From UBA1447 sp964612185 (GTDB lineage: Bacteria > Bacillota > Clostridia > Oscillospirales > Acutalibacteraceae), in NCBI GenBank assembly GCA_964612185.1, contig CAZTCR010000037.1, forward strand, positions 1 through 29,658: 29,658 nucleotides of DNA, in the 5' to 3' direction. Below are positions 1 through 8,677 of this stretch, one piece after another; positions within the stretch are counted from its first letter, which is position 1, and the number at the start of each line of letters is the position of its first letter. Under the pieces are notes generated by a model. It had not been told where the DNA came from and made no database searches. It worked only from the letters and a program-made list of their open reading frames with translations. A program made the position numbers and the translations under genes.

Positions 1-8
1 CTAAAGAT

Positions 9-2510
9 TTATGGAAACAAATGGAAAAAAGAAATAATTGACTTGATACCCGTGATGATTTTAAGAATAAATTCAAGCAAGCCGGCAAAAAAACGATTAC
101 CGCCGGCACCGGAGTCGTGTCTTATTTCACCTGATTCATCAATCTCAAACATCGCAGATTCGCTCAACAAACTCTTGGCTTTGTCACCGATACGGTAATG
201 ATAGGTCACACCTGATTCAAGTCCGCTTAGGGTAATCGTATGTAATAGGGCAGGCTTGGATTTATTGAAAGTCATAAACCCCAAATCAATTGCGGTCAAA
301 TTCAAGTCTTTTCTTTTTATTTCAACGCTCATAGCTGCACCGGCCGGCAGGGGACTCAGCTCTATATCGCAGCCCTCGATACCAAGCATCGTGTCCCAGG
401 TGATCACTGCTTCACCGGGTTTACCGTTTGCAGTAACGGCTATGTTTGCCGGCAGCCTAAAATTGTTTACCGTGGGAATCACTGCCGTCTTGCCGTTATA
501 TTGAAGCGAAGTGCCGGAGTCCTTACAGTTATTATCCTGAGAAAGTGCGGCTATCGCGTCCGCAAGAACCTTTGATATTTTCAGGCGCGATTCGGCATTG
601 AGATAGTTATACCCGGCAATATAGAGCAAATCCTTCAAAACATCTCTGCCGGTTTCAATTTTAAAAAAATAATTATCTTTCATGGGTTTGGCGGCAGTAT
701 CGAGTATTTTATCCAGCACACCGCCGACGGTCAAATCATCACCCGCTATGGCACGAAGGTTTAACATCACAGGTGCCGGCAAAAGATTGTCCAGCTCATT
801 CAGGTTGATAGAAGGTAATATTTTGTCAAACAGCATGTCGTTGACAACAATATCAAGCAGTTCTTCAACCAGCCTGTCCGCACCCGCTTGCGTGCGCAAG
901 GCTGTAACTGTTTTAACCAATTCCGGGTGATTCAGCGGATTTTCATCGCCCGCCGTCATGCCGCACATGACTAAAATCAGCACCTTGCCAAGTTCGGTTT
1001 TATCATTGCCCTCGGCCAGTTCAAAGCGAGCTAGTCGTTCAACCGCGGCGGCAGTGAGCTCCATTGTGCGGGCGGTGTTTAAAATATATTGTTCATCAAC
1101 TTGGGTAACAATCGAATCAAGGAAGGCGGCAAAAGCAGCCGGCGAAAGATTAAAGGTCTCGAGAACGGAATTAAACGCCGGTGAGATTTCTTCAAAACTG
1201 ATGCCTTTATCATTCAGCATCCCGGCAATACCCCGGGGAAGCGCTTTTTTAAGGATACCCGGGAGTCTTGGCGCAATCAGGCTGTTGATAAACACCCCGC
1301 CGTCATGATTGATACCTTGCTCGATAGAACCGCCGTAAAGCATCGGCATTGCGAAATTTTCGCTAAACGGTTCTTGTATAACACCGTATATATCCGAAAT
1401 TCCGCTGATGTCAACATTGCTTTGCGCGTCGCAGGCAATATTGTTCGGCAAACAATTTACTTTACCGCCGCCGGGCGTATTATCAAACGAAACCTCACGG
1501 TAGATGTTCGGGTAGGTGGTCAGCCCGCAGGTTTCAAAGTCATAAATGATTTCGTTGTTGCCGGATATTGTGGAGGCAGTGTCATTCATATGATTGTGGC
1601 CGGTAAAAACAAAGTGCATACCGGCGTCGGCAAGCACATAAGATATTCTTTCAAAATCCACCTGCAAAAAACCTTCAGCAAACACACTTTGGTATTCAAA
1701 ATGCTCAACCACATTGCCGTGTGTCATGCCAATTACCGTTTCCCCGCGCGATATTGCGTTGCGGCATTCGGTAAGAACCCAGTCCAGTAGTCCGGGCGCT
1801 ATATATGCATCGGATTCATCATCATCTTCGCCGTCGCTTGTCACATCCGCTGTGTATTTACACGAGTCGATAGCAATTAAACGGTAACCGCCGGGCAAAC
1901 TTACCGCGTAGGACAATTTGCCTGCTTTGCCGGATAACGGTTGATAACTGCTGTCCGCTTCGCTGTATCCGAACTCGGCATATATCGTTTTAAAATCATC
2001 GGGCTTCGTCAGCAGTAGCGCGGGGTTGTTTTTTGCCGTCACGGTTCTGCCGGGGATTGCGGTAAAACTCTGTGCGCCGTAATTGTTCACATCATGGTTG
2101 CCGTTGATCACATAAACCTGAATGCCGGTGCGTGCTTCAAAATCCCTTAACATGGCAGCCATTTTTATGTGCGCCGGCTTTTCTCCGTTGAAGGTCAAAT
2201 CTCCCGGTATTAAAAGGTAATCCATTGGATAGATGCCTTGAGATTTCCGTTGAGCGGCTGTTTCCAACATAGCCTTCAATATGGCTTCCGATTCACCCAT
2301 TAGCTTTGAATTATTGTGGGTTTGCCGCTCGAAGTCAGCGTTTTCAGGGTCAATCAGGCTTTCCGGGAACAAGTGCGGGTCGGCAGTGACACCAAAATTC
2401 TTCCTTTGATTTTCCACACCGGCGGCCACCGCAAACATATTTGAAATAGAGCCGAAAAACAGGTTGATGCTCAGCAGAATTGAAATAACATTTATAAATG
2501 TCTTTTTCAT
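9..2510 (-). CDS. Secreted calcineurin-like metallophosphoesterase with C-terminal Fn3-like domain
   Basis: An 833-residue exported phosphoesterase. Residues 1-31 form a signal peptide (MKKTF start, hydrophobic core, AVAAG end). All motifs of the calcineurin-like metal centre are visible: D44-x-H46, GD at 103-104 followed by a G, GNHD at 137-140, a lone H264 in GMTHG, and GHNH at 304-307. A helical region follows, then a beta-rich segment at about 700-795 that resembles the Fn3-like domain of purple acid phosphatases (SGLESGVTYHYRIGD). The last ~27 residues are an amphipathic or hydrophobic tail (FFAGLLEFILKIITGIKS...) that may hold the protein at the membrane. The open frame reaches further upstream, but the ATG at 2510 has an AGAGG site and overlaps the upstream stop by four bases (ATGA), so translation is probably coupled. 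It is the last gene of the operon. Family assignment is firm; the substrate (phosphomonoester, diester or nucleotide) is unknown. Confidence 0.88.
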   Translation of the reverse strand: MKKTFINVISILLSINLFFGSISNMFAVAAGVENQRKNFGVTADPHLFPESLIDPENADFERQTHNNSKLMGESEAILKAMLETAAQRKSQGIYPMDYLLIPGDLTFNGEKPAHIKMAAMLRDFEARTGIQVYVINGNHDVNNYGAQSFTAIPGRTVTAKNNPALLLTKPDDFKTIYAEFGYSEADSSYQPLSGKAGKLSYAVSLPGGYRLIAIDSCKYTADVTSDGEDDDESDAYIAPGLLDWVLTECRNAISRGETVIGMTHGNVVEHFEYQSVFAEGFLQVDFERISYVLADAGMHFVFTGHNHMNDTASTISGNNEIIYDFETCGLTTYPNIYREVSFDNTPGGGKVNCLPNNIACDAQSNVDISGISDIYGVIQEPFSENFAMPMLYGGSIEQGINHDGGVFINSLIAPRLPGILKKALPRGIAGMLNDKGISFEEISPAFNSVLETFNLSPAAFAAFLDSIVTQVDEQYILNTARTMELTAAAVERLARFELAEGNDKTELGKVLILVMCGMTAGDENPLNHPELVKTVTALRTQAGADRLVEELLDIVVNDMLFDKILPSINLNELDNLLPAPVMLNLRAIAGDDLTVGGVLDKILDTAAKPMKDNYFFKIETGRDVLKDLLYIAGYNYLNAESRLKISKVLADAIAALSQDNNCKDSGTSLQYNGKTAVIPTVNNFRLPANIAVTANGKPGEAVITWDTMLGIEGCDIELSPLPAGAAMSVEIKRKDLNLTAIDLGFMTFNKSKPALLHTITLSGLESGVTYHYRIGDKAKSLLSESAMFEIDESGEIRHDSGAGGNRFFAGLLEFILKIITGIKSIISFFHLFP

Positions 2511-4483
2511 TGAATGAATTCCTCTTGACGAATGAGCTTGTTTTTGTTTAGCGTCAGCTTCGCGCCTTCGCAATGGATAACGATTTCTTCGGCTTTTCGT
2601 TCGGTAATGGAATACGCGCTGTCAAAACGCTTATATTCGGTGTTGATTTCGCTGGCGTTTACCATGACTTTTTCTTTAAATACGACGGCGACTTCTTCAC
2701 CCCTTGAGGTGTAAGTAACGCTTTTGGCCCTTTGTTCGAATTTAACTGTGTTTAACTTAATCCGCTCCATGAATCTTTCAAAATTTCCTTCTTCGTTTTG
2801 AGAAGAGAGTTCAATAATCCAGCATTGCACTTTGCCGTATTGCCTCAACGAATAAGGCTGTTTCAGGTCAAAGTTGCCGATGCTTTCATCCCGCATCGGT
2901 CCCAGCTCCAACTTAGACACGCCGATGACAGCGGCAAAGGTTTCACCCTTTCTGCAAAACGCGAAGTTGTCTTCGATGATGTGTTCGTCCATCAACTCTG
3001 TTGGGAAAAACGCGTGCGTGAAGTTTAAGGGCTTCTTTTCCGCGATATGTTTCTTGACAGTCAAATCGTAAAGCATCACAGCAATATTTTTGTGCTGAAA
3101 TGCGTGGGGCAGCCGGAAACTGCCTAAAATAAACTGCGGGAAAACGCCTTTATCTTCCATCTTGCCGGGCCAGGTAGTGAAAAGTGAAAGGCTTCTGTCA
3201 AGTGTCGCGCTGAAAATATGCTGTTGGTAAGCAACAGTTCCGGCGCCGTATTGCTGCGCGGTTGCCATGATATAATTCTTTGTGCGGTAAGCATACACAT
3301 TCGCCCGGTTGAGTGCGCTATGGTCGGAAGGGGACTTGATGAGTTTTGATAAAGGACAAAGCAGGTGAAAAAGTCTGAAAAAACCGATATTGAGGAAGCC
3401 CATCAGGTTGAGAAAAGAGTTATTGAACATCTTATTTTTCGACAAATACCGGATGGTGTTAGCAATCAGTTGCGGGGCTGTGAAAGCCTCTTTGCAAAAC
3501 TGCATCATAATTTGATTGGTTGACTGCCCGATAAGCCCTTCGTCTTTCATTTCCCAAACGCTTAGTCCGTTGGATGCCCGGATATTCTGCTCGCTTTCGT
3601 CAAGCATAATATTCCGGATGGCGGCAGGCAGTTTGTATGTCTTATTGAGTATAAAATTGGATGTCATGCTGCCGCCGGTTTCCGGTTTGCCAACGGGAAA
3701 CTCCGGCCAAAGATGGGTAATCGGGTCGCGTAATGAGTTGCCTCTGTCACTGCTGATTTTGTTGTTCGAATACATGCGTCCGCCGGTTGAAACAAAGGCT
3801 CCTTTGTGGCTGTGCGTAGCTACATCAAACCAGAAGATGTCCAGTATCATAGTTGCTTTCAACTTAATTGCTTCATCCTTCGCGAATTCAGCCAGGTTGC
3901 TCAGCGGTGCCAAATCTTCCACATAATACACATTGGAATACCATTCCGAAAAGCCGTAATTAAATCGAAAATCCGTCCAATATTCGATTCGTTTCGCGGC
4001 TATCGCCATATGTTCTTTACCGATTTTACCGTCGTTCTTAAAAATATCATCGGGAAAGGTCTGCCCGGCTAAGTATTCCGATGCCGCGAATAGGATCTGA
4101 TGATTTTCCGACCAAAAACACATAGAGTCCCGACCGGGCTGATCCATCCAGTAACGGAAGTTTATAACCGTATCTTTAATCTTTTCCCGCGCCTGCTGCG
4201 GCAGTTTATTGCCGAACTGCAGATAAATCCGCAACAGCGTTATCATCCTGAAGTCGGAACAGTCATAACGGTTGTTAATGAAATCAAAAGTCGGTTGGAG
4301 TTTTTCCAAAATTTCTTTGTCCGGTATTTCCTCGCCTCTGCCAAGCGCGGCTAAAATCTTCGTCTCATATATCGGATATGACGGGTTCGGCTTTTTGGGG
4401 AATTTTTTCCTGGATAAAGCCCGGACAAGATCAAAAACGATCCAGAGCAGGATAAACAGCGGAACAAACCGAAGATAATTCAT
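2507..4483 (-). CDS. Membrane-anchored protein of unknown function, possible alpha/alpha-toroid polysaccharide-active enzyme
   Basis: A 658-residue protein that I do not recognise with certainty. Residues 4-23 are a hydrophobic segment (LRFVPLFILLWIVFDLV) followed by a basic stretch, which suggests an N-terminal anchor or uncleaved signal. Residues ~40-400 are helical and rich in aromatic residues, with a WSENH motif at 124-128 and a GFSEWYSNVYY stretch about 50 residues later. The C-terminal third looks beta-rich. Helical barrel followed by beta-sandwich is the layout of alginate-lyase and heparinase II/III-like polysaccharide lyases and related hydrolases, so such a role is possible but is inference. 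The start overlaps the upstream flavoprotein stop and its own stop overlaps the metallophosphoesterase start, each by four bases, so the three proteins are probably made together. Confidence 0.8.
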   Translation of the reverse strand: MNYLRFVPLFILLWIVFDLVRALSRKKFPKKPNPSYPIYETKILAALGRGEEIPDKEILEKLQPTFDFINNRYDCSDFRMITLLRIYLQFGNKLPQQAREKIKDTVINFRYWMDQPGRDSMCFWSENHQILFAASEYLAGQTFPDDIFKNDGKIGKEHMAIAAKRIEYWTDFRFNYGFSEWYSNVYYVEDLAPLSNLAEFAKDEAIKLKATMILDIFWFDVATHSHKGAFVSTGGRMYSNNKISSDRGNSLRDPITHLWPEFPVGKPETGGSMTSNFILNKTYKLPAAIRNIMLDESEQNIRASNGLSVWEMKDEGLIGQSTNQIMMQFCKEAFTAPQLIANTIRYLSKNKMFNNSFLNLMGFLNIGFFRLFHLLCPLSKLIKSPSDHSALNRANVYAYRTKNYIMATAQQYGAGTVAYQQHIFSATLDRSLSLFTTWPGKMEDKGVFPQFILGSFRLPHAFQHKNIAVMLYDLTVKKHIAEKKPLNFTHAFFPTELMDEHIIEDNFAFCRKGETFAAVIGVSKLELGPMRDESIGNFDLKQPYSLRQYGKVQCWIIELSSQNEEGNFERFMERIKLNTVKFEQRAKSVTYTSRGEEVAVVFKEKVMVNASEINTEYKRFDSAYSITERKAEEIVIHCEGAKLTLNKNKLIRQEEFIQ

Positions 4484-6390
4484 ACAATGTTGTCCTCAAG
4501 TTTATATTGTTGGTCGCGAAGCAAGTTCTCAAACCATATTTCAGGCTCCGGTAGCGGACGGACGGGCAGCCAGGATGCAGCGCATTCCTGTCCGCATAGT
4601 TCAATATGCTGGATGACAGTGGAAAAATCCCCGGGCACAAAGGGCTTTATCTCATCATTTTCTTCCACAACAAAAGACCCTCTGCCTCTGCCGCCGTGCC
4701 GGATATAATCGAGCATCGCGGAAAGATAAACATACTGCGTGATGATTAAATCCCTGTTGCGCAGCGCGGCGGGTAGCTGCGCGGGCAGGGCAGCGCAGCT
4801 TTTTTCCTCAATGTTTCCCATATCGGCCAGGCATTCCGCAATGCACATGCTTAGCCCCTGTGTATTGCGGACAAATGCGCCATGTTCACTCATGCGTTTT
4901 TGCAGTTCGTTTCGGAATTCGATGGTGCGGTTGACGCTCTTAAGGAGCCGGCCGCACATGCTAAGGAAATCGGCAACTTTTTGAACATCAATGCTTTTAT
5001 CATCTGTTGCCCCGATTTGGCGGCTGATTTTGTTAACCGCCCGTATCGCGTCAACCTGTGTCGCGTTTAACGCCGTGCCGCCCGGCCTGTAAATCCCGAA
5101 GGTCGCCGCGGCTTCGCCGATAGCATAAAGCCCTTCGATTGTGGTTTGGCAGTCGATATCCACCGCAAGCCCGCCGTTGCAGTGCTGTGCGGCAACACAG
5201 ATTTCTATCGGCGTCTCCCACAAATCAAACCCATTGTTTTTATAGACATCATATGCGTTGGGGTTTAGTTTGAGCAGCCGTTCAACAGGGGTGGACAGCA
5301 GTGCTCCGCTGGCGTTCAGGTAGCTTTTACAATTATCCGATATCAATGAAAAATCAAAACGGCTACCCAAGGGATTCGTCGTGAAATCCATAAAAACCTT
5401 GCGCCCTGCTTTAATTTCTTTGTATACCGCAAGGTCGATTCTTGAAGAACCGGTGATTGATTTTTTAGCGTCAAATGGCCACTGGTAACCTTTCAAAAAA
5501 GTCATAGCCAGCAAATCTTTATCGCCTAAGGTGTCGGTTAAAAACTCTTTTTCATCGCTCCCGTCCGGAGCAACCGAAAAGTATCTCGGCAGTACCTGCT
5601 GAAAGCTGCCCGAAAGATTCCATCTAAAACCCGTAGAGGCGATTCCGTACTGCCACTCAGTCAAGTTAGCCCCCATAGCCCCTGCGCGGAAAGCAAGCCC
5701 TGTGCTGCCTGTCTGTGCGAACGGGTAGACACTGTCGCGGTACAGCCCCGCGGGTCCGCCGGTTGCAAGGATAATATTGCGGCACTTTATAATCGAAAAA
5801 GCGCGTGTAATATCATGCAGTTTGTCTGTGTTCAGCGTGATAAGACCTTTTACTGCTCCGCCGTCTGTCAAGATTTCTACCGCAAGGCAATGGTCAAAAA
5901 GCGCTGTGCCGTTCTTTTTAACTTCTTTTTCGAGGTAATCAACCATATATTTTGATGTCAGCGGGCCTGCGGAGGTTGCCCGGAGCGTATTGTCATGGTC
6001 GGTTTTATAACCGGCATATTCACCGAACTCATTACATGCGAAAGGCACACCCAGGTTGACAAGGCCAAAAAAACCTCTTGCGGACAAAGCCGCCTGGCAA
6101 AGTGCTGTATCACCATTCATGCAACCGCCCGCGAATAAATCGCGTGCCATCTGTCGCACGCTGTCCTTTCCCTCGCCGGCAACAGAAAGTTTATAATAGG
6201 TCTGTTTGTCCGAACCGGTGTTGCGCGAGGTGCCCATATGCAACCCCTCGGTGACAAGGCAAAAGTTCCCGCCGCTTTTGTGCATGTTGTTTGCAGCGCT
6301 TAGACCTGCCGCACCGCTGCCGACAATTACCGTGTCGTACGCCCGCACAGTTACTCTGTATTCGCCGATGTTGATGATATCTTCTGCCAC
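4480..6390 (-). CDS. FAD-dependent oxidoreductase, fumarate reductase/succinate dehydrogenase flavoprotein-like
   Basis: A 636-residue flavoprotein. It opens with a dinucleotide-binding fold (VIVGSGAAGLSAANN, glycines 24, 26 and 29) and ends with the family's FAD-contact region (GLYAIGEAA, then RPGGTALNATQ). The family is that of SdhA/FrdA, L-aspartate oxidase and AprA, which oxidise or reduce C-C bonds next to carboxylates. At the place where SdhA/FrdA carry the histidine that binds FAD covalently, this protein reads GSDKQTYYKL, so FAD is probably non-covalent. No FrdB-type iron-sulfur or membrane subunit is nearby, so the electron partner is unknown. The start is a GTG with AAAGG eight bases upstream; no ATG lies close by. 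It follows the SDR gene by 42 bases and is coupled to the next gene by ATGA. Confidence 0.87.
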   Translation of the reverse strand: MAEDIINIGEYRVTVRAYDTVIVGSGAAGLSAANNMHKSGGNFCLVTEGLHMGTSRNTGSDKQTYYKLSVAGEGKDSVRQMARDLFAGGCMNGDTALCQAALSARGFFGLVNLGVPFACNEFGEYAGYKTDHDNTLRATSAGPLTSKYMVDYLEKEVKKNGTALFDHCLAVEILTDGGAVKGLITLNTDKLHDITRAFSIIKCRNIILATGGPAGLYRDSVYPFAQTGSTGLAFRAGAMGANLTEWQYGIASTGFRWNLSGSFQQVLPRYFSVAPDGSDEKEFLTDTLGDKDLLAMTFLKGYQWPFDAKKSITGSSRIDLAVYKEIKAGRKVFMDFTTNPLGSRFDFSLISDNCKSYLNASGALLSTPVERLLKLNPNAYDVYKNNGFDLWETPIEICVAAQHCNGGLAVDIDCQTTIEGLYAIGEAAATFGIYRPGGTALNATQVDAIRAVNKISRQIGATDDKSIDVQKVADFLSMCGRLLKSVNRTIEFRNELQKRMSEHGAFVRNTQGLSMCIAECLADMGNIEEKSCAALPAQLPAALRNRDLIITQYVYLSAMLDYIRHGGRGRGSFVVEENDEIKPFVPGDFSTVIQHIELCGQECAASWLPVRPLPEPEIWFENLLRDQQYKLEDNIV

Positions 6391-6432
6391 TCTTGATACC
6401 TTTCCTTCCGTGCAATCATTCAGCCGGACCTA

Positions 6433-7206
6433 TTATAGTTTGCGAATATGGAAGCCGCCGTCAATATTCAGAATCTGACCGGTTGAATAAGTCAGTTGTC
6501 CGCTTGCGAGTATCCACACGGCGTTCGCGACATCTTCCGGTATCCCCAGGCGTTTAATTGGTGTCAACCCGTCGGCTATCATTTTTTCATATTTTTCCTT
6601 TACCGGGGTAATCATATCGGTTAATATAATGCCCGGTCTGATTTCATACACCGGTATGCCGTATTCAGCTAATCTGACGGCAAAGAGTTGTGTCGTCATG
6701 CTGACGCCTGCCTTGGCTACACAGTATTCCGCCCGGTTTACAGACGCTGTATATGCCGAAACAGAGGATATGTTGACAATGACCGGCTGTGCTTCAATAC
6801 GGTTGTTGTCCTGCTTAATCATGCTCTTTGCAACAGCCTGTGTCAGCAATAATGTGCCCGCGAGATTAACACCGAAAACTTCGTTGAGGCTGTCCGCGCT
6901 CATCTCTAAAATATCCGCCCGAACCCTTGGCGCCATGGATGCATTATTAACCAATAGATCGATCCTGCCGAATGCAAGCGCTTTCTCAACCAGCTCCAGG
7001 CGTGATCTGCTGTCGCCAAGGCTCCCTTGCACATAGGCAACCTTTGCGCCTGAATCCGTAATCATCTGCAGACCGGATGCCGCCTGTTCTTTTGTGCTGT
7101 TACCCATTGTTGTGATATCGTATCCCTCTTTAGCAAGTCTGACAGCGATCGCGTTACCGATTCCTCTTGATGCGCCGGTTACAATGGCTAGTTTTCTGTT
7201 GGACAT
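6433..7206 (-). CDS. Short-chain dehydrogenase/reductase (FabG-like)
   Basis: A 257-residue classical SDR that should interconvert an alcohol and a ketone with NAD(P). Visible motifs are TGASRGIG at 10-17, NNAS, the serine in ISSVSAY, YCVAK (the YxxxK pair), RPGIILTDM after the active site, and the usual C-terminal GQILNIDGG. The ATG at 7206 is preferred because AAAGGTG lies about nine bases upstream; the GTG at 7218 and ATG at 7215 would sit on that ribosome binding site. It is the first gene of the four-gene minus-strand operon and diverges from the Fe-S flavin oxidoreductase. Its FabG likeness is generic. With no fatty-acid genes nearby, a role in oxidising or reducing a sugar, polyol or aromatic intermediate is more likely (inference). 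Confidence 0.9.
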   Translation of the reverse strand: MSNRKLAIVTGASRGIGNAIAVRLAKEGYDITTMGNSTKEQAASGLQMITDSGAKVAYVQGSLGDSRSRLELVEKALAFGRIDLLVNNASMAPRVRADILEMSADSLNEVFGVNLAGTLLLTQAVAKSMIKQDNNRIEAQPVIVNISSVSAYTASVNRAEYCVAKAGVSMTTQLFAVRLAEYGIPVYEIRPGIILTDMITPVKEKYEKMIADGLTPIKRLGIPEDVANAVWILASGQLTYSTGQILNIDGGFHIRKL

Positions 7207-7345
7207 TCCACTCATCACCTTTACAGTAACATACTATTTAATAACTATACTAACTAATCAAAAATATTTCAACAAATAATTGAAAGAAAACAGGAAAAGT
7301 GTTACCATTAAACGAAAAAAATCGGCATCCTGTGTTGAAGGTGTT
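7207..7345. promoter_or_regulatory. Divergent intergenic region between the two redox operons
   Basis: About 140 AT-rich bases separate the SDR gene (leftward) from the flavin oxidoreductase gene (rightward), so promoters for both operons must lie here or just upstream. On the plus strand TTGAAA at 7280-7285 and TACCAT at 7303-7308 are 17 bases apart and could serve the rightward operon. Leftward, TTGATT (complement of 7256-7261) is a weak -35 candidate without a convincing -10. TAGTAT occurs twice on the minus strand in the stretch between 7225 and 7255 and might be part of a regulator site. All assignments here are weak; no regulator gene is adjacent. Confidence 0.35.
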
Positions 7346-8677
7346 ATGATAAAAATCGGAAGAGACGGTGATCCCTTGAGCTTTGGTTTTTCAACCCTTG
7401 CCCGGTTAATCTCGGCATGCGAACTGGAGAATTATGATTTAAAATTCAGCGAAGAGTTGGCTGTGCTAAAAGCTTCGTATCTGGCAGGCCGGCGAACAAT
7501 CAAGAACCGCTTTTGTGTTCACCCGATGGAGGGCAGCGATGCTTTAGCGGACGGCTCACCGTCGGAATTAACAATTGAGCGTTACAGGCGCTTTGCCCGC
7601 GGCGGGTCCGGGCTGATTTGGTTTGAGGCAGTCAGCGTACTACCGGAAGCCAGAGCGAGTGCCAACCAACTTATGCTCACACCGGCAAATCTGCAGGCAT
7701 TTCAACGCCTGGCGGCGATGATAAAAGAGGAAGGACTGCGGGCTAACGGTTTTGCGCCGGTTGTCCTGATGCAGTTGACACATTCCGGCAGGTTTTCCAA
7801 ACCGTTCGGTAACCCGCAGCCGATTATCGCTTATCACAATGCTGAAATCGATTTGCGGCATAATATAAACCCGGGGCTGCCTGTCGTTTCGGATGATTAC
7901 CTTGCTGCCTTGCCGGCTCATTTTGTAAAGACTGCTTTGCTTGCTCAAGAGGCCGGCTTTGATGGTGTGGATGTGAAGTGCTGCCACCGGTATTTGCTCA
8001 GTGAGCTGTTATCCGCTTTTGAGCGGACGGGACCGTATGGCGGCAGTTTTGAAAACCGGACCAGGCTGTATCTCGATTGTGTCGATGCGATTCGCAAAAC
8101 GGTTGATGAAAACTTTATTGTCGGCACAAGGCTCAACGGCTTTGACGCGCTGCCGGCCGGGTTCGCCTGCGGCAAACCGGATTTTATGCAACCTGATTTG
8201 ACCGAAACGCTGGCACTGGTTAAGCTGCTAAAAGTACACAGCGTGGACATCTTTAATATTACAACCGGTTCGCCTTATTACAATTCCTATGTCAACCGCC
8301 CAAATGATGTTGAAAAAACCGAACCGCCTCTGCTGGGTGTTGCGCGAATGTTTGGGGTGATCGGTGAAATACAAAAAGAACTGGGGACCACACCGGTGGT
8401 GGGTACCGGATTTTCTTATTTACGAGAATTCATTCCATACGCGGCAGCCGGCGAAATTCTTGCCGGCCGGTGTACATCGGTCGGCCTGGGGCGGATGAGT
8501 TTTGCCCGTCCGGATTATCCGAAAGAGGTACTGAACAATAGCCTTCCCCCCCCGAAAGAGCTTTGCATCACCTGCGGCAAGTGCGCGCAACTGTTGCGGG
8601 CGGGGGGACCTTCTTATTGCGCGATATACGATAATAAAAAAGTAAACGATAAAATTCAGAGAGGGGATTTGAAATGA
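7346..8677 (+). CDS. Old-yellow-enzyme family NADH:flavin oxidoreductase with Fe-S cysteine motif
   Basis: A 443-residue FMN TIM-barrel oxidoreductase of the old yellow enzyme / 2,4-dienoyl-CoA reductase family, which reduces activated C=C bonds. IKNRFCVHPMEG is the N-terminal family signature and GPYGGSFENR the central one. In the active-site stretch VDVKCCHRYLLSELL the first of the usual two histidines is replaced by lysine. The C-terminus carries CITCGKC followed by C after 11 residues (C-x2-C-x2-C-x11-C), like the 4Fe-4S ligands of dienoyl-CoA reductase, but the protein stops there and lacks that enzyme's C-terminal FAD/NAD domain. The frame is open upstream to a TTG at 7280, but ATG 7346 has GAAGGTG in front. 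Its stop overlaps the next start by ATGA. Confidence 0.88.
   Translation: MIKIGRDGDPLSFGFSTLARLISACELENYDLKFSEELAVLKASYLAGRRTIKNRFCVHPMEGSDALADGSPSELTIERYRRFARGGSGLIWFEAVSVLPEARASANQLMLTPANLQAFQRLAAMIKEEGLRANGFAPVVLMQLTHSGRFSKPFGNPQPIIAYHNAEIDLRHNINPGLPVVSDDYLAALPAHFVKTALLAQEAGFDGVDVKCCHRYLLSELLSAFERTGPYGGSFENRTRLYLDCVDAIRKTVDENFIVGTRLNGFDALPAGFACGKPDFMQPDLTETLALVKLLKVHSVDIFNITTGSPYYNSYVNRPNDVEKTEPPLLGVARMFGVIGEIQKELGTTPVVGTGFSYLREFIPYAAAGEILAGRCTSVGLGRMSFARPDYPKEVLNNSLPPPKELCITCGKCAQLLRAGGPSYCAIYDNKKVNDKIQRGDLK

Noticed and set aside
256..1790. Plus-strand open frames inside the metallophosphoesterase gene
   Set aside because: They have no recognisable motifs or ribosome binding sites and mirror a well-supported minus-strand gene.
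7280..7345. N-terminal extension of the Fe-S flavin oxidoreductase from a TTG codon
   Set aside because: The ATG at 7346 has a better ribosome binding site, and the extension is lysine-rich and coincides with promoter-like hexamers.
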